From Liolophura sinensis (lineage: Eukaryota > Mollusca > Polyplacophora > Chitonida > Chitonidae): a stretch of DNA of 64,000 bases. This document shows, piece after piece, positions 41,554 to 64,000 of the stretch; the stretch's first letter is position 1, and every line of letters starts with the position of its first letter. The stretch spans positions 9,820,193-9,884,192 of the forward strand of contig NC_088306.1 in assembly GCF_032854445.1 (NCBI RefSeq), written 5' to 3'. The notes below the pieces were generated by a model. The model was not told where the DNA came from. It made no database searches and worked only from the letters and a program-made list of their open reading frames with translations. The position numbers and the translations under genes are program-made.

Positions 41554-41748
41554 TTTATTTATTTATTTATTTGATTGGTGTTTTACGCCGTACTCAAGAA
41601 TGTTTCACTTATACGACGGCGGCCAGCATTATGGTGGGAGGAAACCGGGCAGGGCCCGGCGGAAACCCACGAAGACCTTCCCACTTACGGCCGGAGAGGA
41701 AGCCAGCATGAGCTGGACTTGAACTCACAGCGACAGCATTGGTGAGAG
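41554..41748 (-). mobile_element. SINE-A copy with target-site duplication
   Basis: Reverse orientation and 5'-truncated after cagcgacagcattggtgag. An 11-bp duplication, tcggacgaaca, flanks it at 41543-41553 and 41749-41759. A short internal deletion removes the segment before accttcccac. Confidence 0.92.
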
Positions 41749-41937
41749 TCGGACGAACAGATTAAGAATATAATTATACTGACGTGATGCATGTACACGA
41801 AACAACGAGTGAGAATCGAGACAGAAGTGAACTCCCGGTTAGGATTGGTCTAATCCGAAAAAAGAAACTTAATGACGGCAAGACGGAGGTCATCGGATTA
41901 ATCCATGCAGGTGCAGTTCTAATGGGTTAAACGAGAA

Positions 41938-42172
41938 CTCCTTGGCCGAGGTGGTTAGTACGTCATAAATGCGGTCGCTGTGAGTTCAAGTCCAGCTCAT
42001 CTTGGCTTCCTCTCCGGCCGTACGTGGCAAGGTCTGGCAACAACCTGCGGATGATCGTGGGTATCCCCAGGGTTCTGCCCGGTTTCCACACACCATAATG
42101 CTGGCGGCCGTCGTATAAGTGAAATATTCTTGGGTACGGCGTAAAACACCAATGAAATAAATAAATAAATAA
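41938..42172 (+). mobile_element. SINE-A copy
   Basis: Head ctccttggccgaggtggtta, deletion in the anticodon-like region, B-box gagttcaagtcc, tail (aaat)n. Confidence 0.88.
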
Positions 42173-43847
42173 TTGGTTAAACGCAGGAGTACAATTATTT
42201 ACAGTGTACATCAACGTGCCAGTGAAATGGTCTTCAGATGGAAAACAACTGTAAAATGCATCTATAATTAACTTTTCTTCTTTGTTTACATATTATTTAC
42301 TTATGTATCTATAAAATTCCATTTTCTCTTATTTACAACAAAAAAGAAAGCAAACAAGAGAGATGTGCTGTCACAGGCCGCTGCTCATGCGCATTTCAAA
42401 GACACACAACACGGAAAACCGTCACTCACCACGCACCTCATACAGGAATAACGTGTAGGCCTACATCTCAGTGTAAGGTATAGATGAGGTGTTTATGGTT
42501 TGTACACCTTAATTTGAGTTCTAAAGGGCACAGAATAGCAGTAGGACTAAATTTTGATCAAGCATCTAGAAAGCCTCATGTAAATGTAGGCGTATATCAC
42601 TGTTGTTGTTGTAAACCAGCTGGGATTTGCAGACAGGCCTCCAGTAAACAAAGAATTGCACTTACAAACTTACAACTTGATCTATAATTTATACAGCCGA
42701 TATCTAAATGTTTTGAGCTTGTTTTCTATAAAAAAAAAATACCACTGAAAAGAGTGTGTTAAATGTAAGTTACACCCAGGTCCATCCACCTCACCTATAA
42801 CCATATACCTCCAGCTATACCTCCAGCTATACCTCAGGTACATCTCAGGCATGATACATTTTACCTAATCTTTCCTGGGTACACCTCCACTGAGGTGTAC
42901 TATATGCGTGTTTGGGATATTAATTTGCATAAATGGCAGTACCCCAGATACACCTTCAAGATATCTCATATATACCTCAAGTATCAGTACACACCTCAAA
43001 TATATGCTACACCTCAATTGAACATCTCAGACGTACCTCAAGTATACCTCCACTACCCCTTCTCAAGGTAAGGCACCCACCCTTGCATGAGCTGCTCGTC
43101 GCAGTCCAAATGGAACAAAATGATATATTTTCAGATAAAGTTTAGGGCCAGAACTTTCATTTTTTAGACATTATATTCACCACAATCCGAAACTGCTCCT
43201 GGTTTTTGTTCTTCATGGATAGCTTCATAAAGAGTCGTGTGTTCCTTCACGCATTCCGATCCGGTTTCGGTTGTATTAAACTTTCTATAGTTAAACAAAT
43301 ATATTTACATCAGCACGCGATATTCTAATTGCCTTCGTTCCATACGTCTCAAGCACGAGACGAATCAAAAAGAACGACTCATCTGTTTTCGTTTGTAAAA
43401 CTTTCATGTGTGCATGTTCACTCAAATGTGCTTGACAAACTTGGATAGTTTCTTCACAAAATTGCACACACCTAGCGAATGTAAAAACAAAATGCATATT
43501 ATTTCCGGTGAGTGGCTATCACGTGATTATTGCGTTCTCTTTCCAAATCTCTTTCCATATTTATCATAACAGTCCACGGCTTGTGTAAATAGTTTGATGA
43601 GTTTGTAGATAATTATAATTGTCTCAGTAATTAAGGGTACAATAATTACATCAGTTAACCTCACTATCATCATCATCATTATCAGCTGATATGCTTGGAC
43701 ATTAATCTAACGCTTATAACTGAGGTAAATCGACAATATAGGTCGGTTTTCAACGGTTTAATTGTAGGCCTAACCCCGTCTCACACTATATCACAACTGT
43801 GATCAATGCGGTAGCTTTCCTCCATACCGTAGCGTTTTGTTCATCTA

Positions 43848-43930
43848 TCTATTTGACTGGTGTTTTACGCTGTACGAAAGAGTGTTTCGAAGTCATAGTT
43901 TCACGGTTGTATCTCCGGGCCATATCCGGG
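43848..43930 (-). mobile_element. SINE-A fragment, diverged
   Basis: Only the 3' domain (gactggtgttttacgctgta) remains clear, then it decays. Confidence 0.5.
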
Positions 43931-44263
43931 TTGCGTACACATAACTTAAAACGGTGCACAACGATTTAAAGTTGTACAGATGATCTGCATGAATTCCTAC
44001 AAAATCAGAACTACCTACATGTATATGTAGGCCTACATGTACTCTGAAGCGCAACACTCTACCACTTCAAACTCTCCATATTTCGACATATACCCTAATG
44101 ATAAACCCACAGTCGTTTGGCTATTTTTTTTCTTTTTTCGATTTTCGATTTTTTGAAAATATCACATACCATTACGTATTTCAGGAAAACAAAGAGAAGA
44201 CAGTTATATATCCACGCAAGAGCATCAAGCGGATTTTCGTGGTGGCCGAGAAATTGCTGTAGG

Positions 44264-44346
44264 CTATATATAAGATAACCAATGAACTAGGACCGTATGG
44301 ACAATCACGGAAATGAGCGTGCCCCGGCACTTCATAATCACGTGAC
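44264..44346 (+). promoter_or_regulatory. Candidate GGT core promoter: TATA box and TCACGTGA site
   Basis: ctatatataag at 44264-44274 lies 158 bp before the GGT start codon, giving a leader of about 130 nt if transcription starts 30 bp downstream. tcacgtgac at 44338-44346 is a perfect palindromic E-box, the type bound by bHLH-ZIP factors such as USF or MITF/TFE. Confidence 0.4.
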
Positions 44347-44431
44347 CTGGACTTACTTCGGAATAAAGATACAGTACAGATAACAGTCAGACGAGGAATT
44401 TGTAGCTTTTACGGAGGTCAAGCATTTTAGA

Positions 44432-62638
<18,207 letters not shown>

Positions 62639-63080
62639 TGTGGTTCACGATGAATGGCCAGTCTCCTGTGGTTGCGCTTTTACCAGGAGCGAAGTGTTTG
62701 GATCTTATCATCTGAACTGGTATTTGGACATCCGGCGGAAGTATTTGGAAGTCATCAGTCAGCCAGATGGTTTTCAAGATGGCGATGACGCCTTACGAAC
62801 GTCATCTGAGAAAAGATTTGCACGTCAGGATATGCCCTAGAAATCGGCCTGGCCACAGAATTGTCACCTCATACCAGTACGTTTGACACTCATCGCATTT
62901 TCACAAAACTTGGGTTACCAAGTTTACCTATGACTGTACAGTAAGGCGTGCCATGTCCAGTTTCCTGACAAACTGCGCCTCCTCATTCACGCACCTAGAT
63001 TAACACGTTGTACCAACTTTCAAAACCCATTCCATTTAATTTTCACACAGAATTTGCTTCCATATTTCTTACTCAAAGTC

Positions 63081-63200
63081 TCGCAGCAACCTGCGGATGG
63101 TCGTGGCTTTCCCCCGGGCTCTGTCCGGTTTCCTCCCACCATAATGCTGGCTCTTGAATACGGCGTAAAACACCGATCAAATAAATAAATAAATAACTAC
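63081..63200 (+). mobile_element. SINE-A fragment, possible GGT 3' UTR
   Basis: Starts cagcaacctgcggatggtcg, lacks the segment between aatgctggc and tcttgaatac, and ends (aaat)n. The tail supplies the first AATAAA after the GGT stop (near 63182), so it might act as a polyadenylation signal. Confidence 0.8.
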
Positions 63201-63266
63201 TCAAAGTGGCTCTTTATGCACATCATAATGAATGACTCAATTATACAAAGGTCTTACTCGTTCGCT

Positions 63267-63521
63267 CGGGGCCTCCGTGGCTCAGTCGGTTAGCGCTCTA
63301 GCGCAGCGTAGTGACCCAGGAGCCTCTCACCAATGCGGTCGCTGTGAGTTCAAGTCCAGCTCATGCTGGCTTCCTCTCCGGCCGTAAGTGGGAAGGTCTG
63401 ACAGCAACCTGCGGATGGTCGTGGGTTTCCACCCACCATAATGCTGGCCGCCGTCGTATAAGTGAAATATTCTTGAGTACGGCGTAAAACACCAATCAAA
63501 TAAAATAAATAAAATAAATAC
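63267..63521 (+). mobile_element. SINE-A, full length
   Basis: Close to consensus from ggggcctccgtggctcagtc to gagtacggcgtaaaacacca. A duplication of about 14 bp, actcgttcgctcgg, occurs before the head (about 63255-63268) and again after the tail near 63522. A 19-bp segment before the acc-cacc-ata region is missing. Confidence 0.94.
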
Positions 63522-63789
63522 TCGTTCGCTCGGCTGCAGCTTTAAGCTAGGAGGTTTGTCAGGTATCTGATGAAGAGCGGTGGGTTCCTCGAGCGTTGTC
63601 CTGTTCCCGACACCCACATAACCGACGCCGTTTTCTTCACTGCTGCGGGAATATTTGCCATGGTTGTCAATATCCGAGTGACCTTTTCTCCCTTCCAATG
63701 TCTCATGATATTATTGGCTAAAGGGGAATTATTTGCCCATATGCAGTTCTGTAGGGATGAGAACTCTGAGTAATACAATCAGTGAAGTT

Positions 63790-64000
63790 CGCAAAGGTGT
63801 AATTGAGTTCTCCACAATTAATGTAATGGGGTTTTGGGCAATGTAATGAAGTTTATCTCTACGGTGTAATGGAGATCTCTGCTGTGTAATGGGTTGTCTA
63901 CGGTGTAATGGAGTTGTCCACGGTGTAATGGAGATCTCTATGGTGTGATGGACTTGTATACGGTGCATTAGAGTTCTCTACGGTGTAATGGAGATCTCTA
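63790..64000. repeat. 20-bp minisatellite, runs off the window
   Basis: Units of acggtgtaatggagatctct and acggtgtaatggagttgtcc begin near 63790 in diverged form and become regular by 63860. The array continues past the end of the window. Confidence 0.88.

Larger units (their letters stand above)
39960..44260. other. Intergenic region between divergent genes, no gene seen
   Basis: About 4.3 kb with SINE-A copies, a CpG-richer patch around 41200-41400 and an imperfect (acctcaagtatac)n tract near 42790-43070. Overlapping small frames around 41150-41450 run on both strands and look like chance. Confidence 0.6.

Noticed and set aside
62640-62840. 66-codon frame just after the GGT stop
   Set aside because: It lies in the likely 3' UTR, overlaps no splice signal and resembles nothing known.

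Overview
The window is nuclear DNA of an animal, not of a prokaryote. Three protein genes are split into many short exons with GT-AG introns. The long non-coding stretches hold tRNA-derived SINEs, small inverted-repeat elements and many minisatellites. The repeat style and the protein sequences suggest a marine lophotrochozoan, most likely a mollusc. That placement is an inference and the species cannot be named from sequence alone.

Layout. Positions 1-8097 hold no gene I can support, only repeats and one weak exon candidate. Positions 8098-23407 (+) hold a 12-exon calpain-5/TRA-3-type gene. Its spliced length equals about 640 residues, but exon 6 carries one extra A that breaks the frame. 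Positions 23408-30129 are 3' flank and intergenic DNA with a 37-bp hairpin minisatellite at 24.09-25.21 kb. Positions 30130-39596 (-) hold an 8-exon Gfo/Idh/MocA oxidoreductase of 335 residues, resembling bacterial inositol 2-dehydrogenase and with an intact catalytic Lys/Asp/His set. Positions 39597-44431 separate two divergently transcribed genes. Positions 44432-62638 (+) hold a 12-exon gamma-glutamyltransferase of 637 residues with a membrane anchor and an intact catalytic Thr. Positions 62639-64000 are 3' flank with SINEs and the start of a 20-bp minisatellite. Several exons were found by splice-phase reasoning because they have no useful ATG, including the calpain active-site Cys exon and the last oxidoreductase exon. 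The three genes share no pathway that I can see.

Most unusual structure. At five exon 3' ends (calpain exons 4, 7 and 8; GGT exons 3 and 8) the adjoining intron starts with a tandem copy or array of the exon end together with its 5' splice site. Two of these grew to about 0.75 kb and 2 kb, so the introns contain dozens of duplicated splice-donor sequences. A second theme is that several SINE families with different tRNA-like heads appear to end in one shared 3' domain, each with its own simple-repeat tail. A perfect 26-bp palindrome holding two TGACGTCA motifs lies 23 bp inside an oxidoreductase intron.
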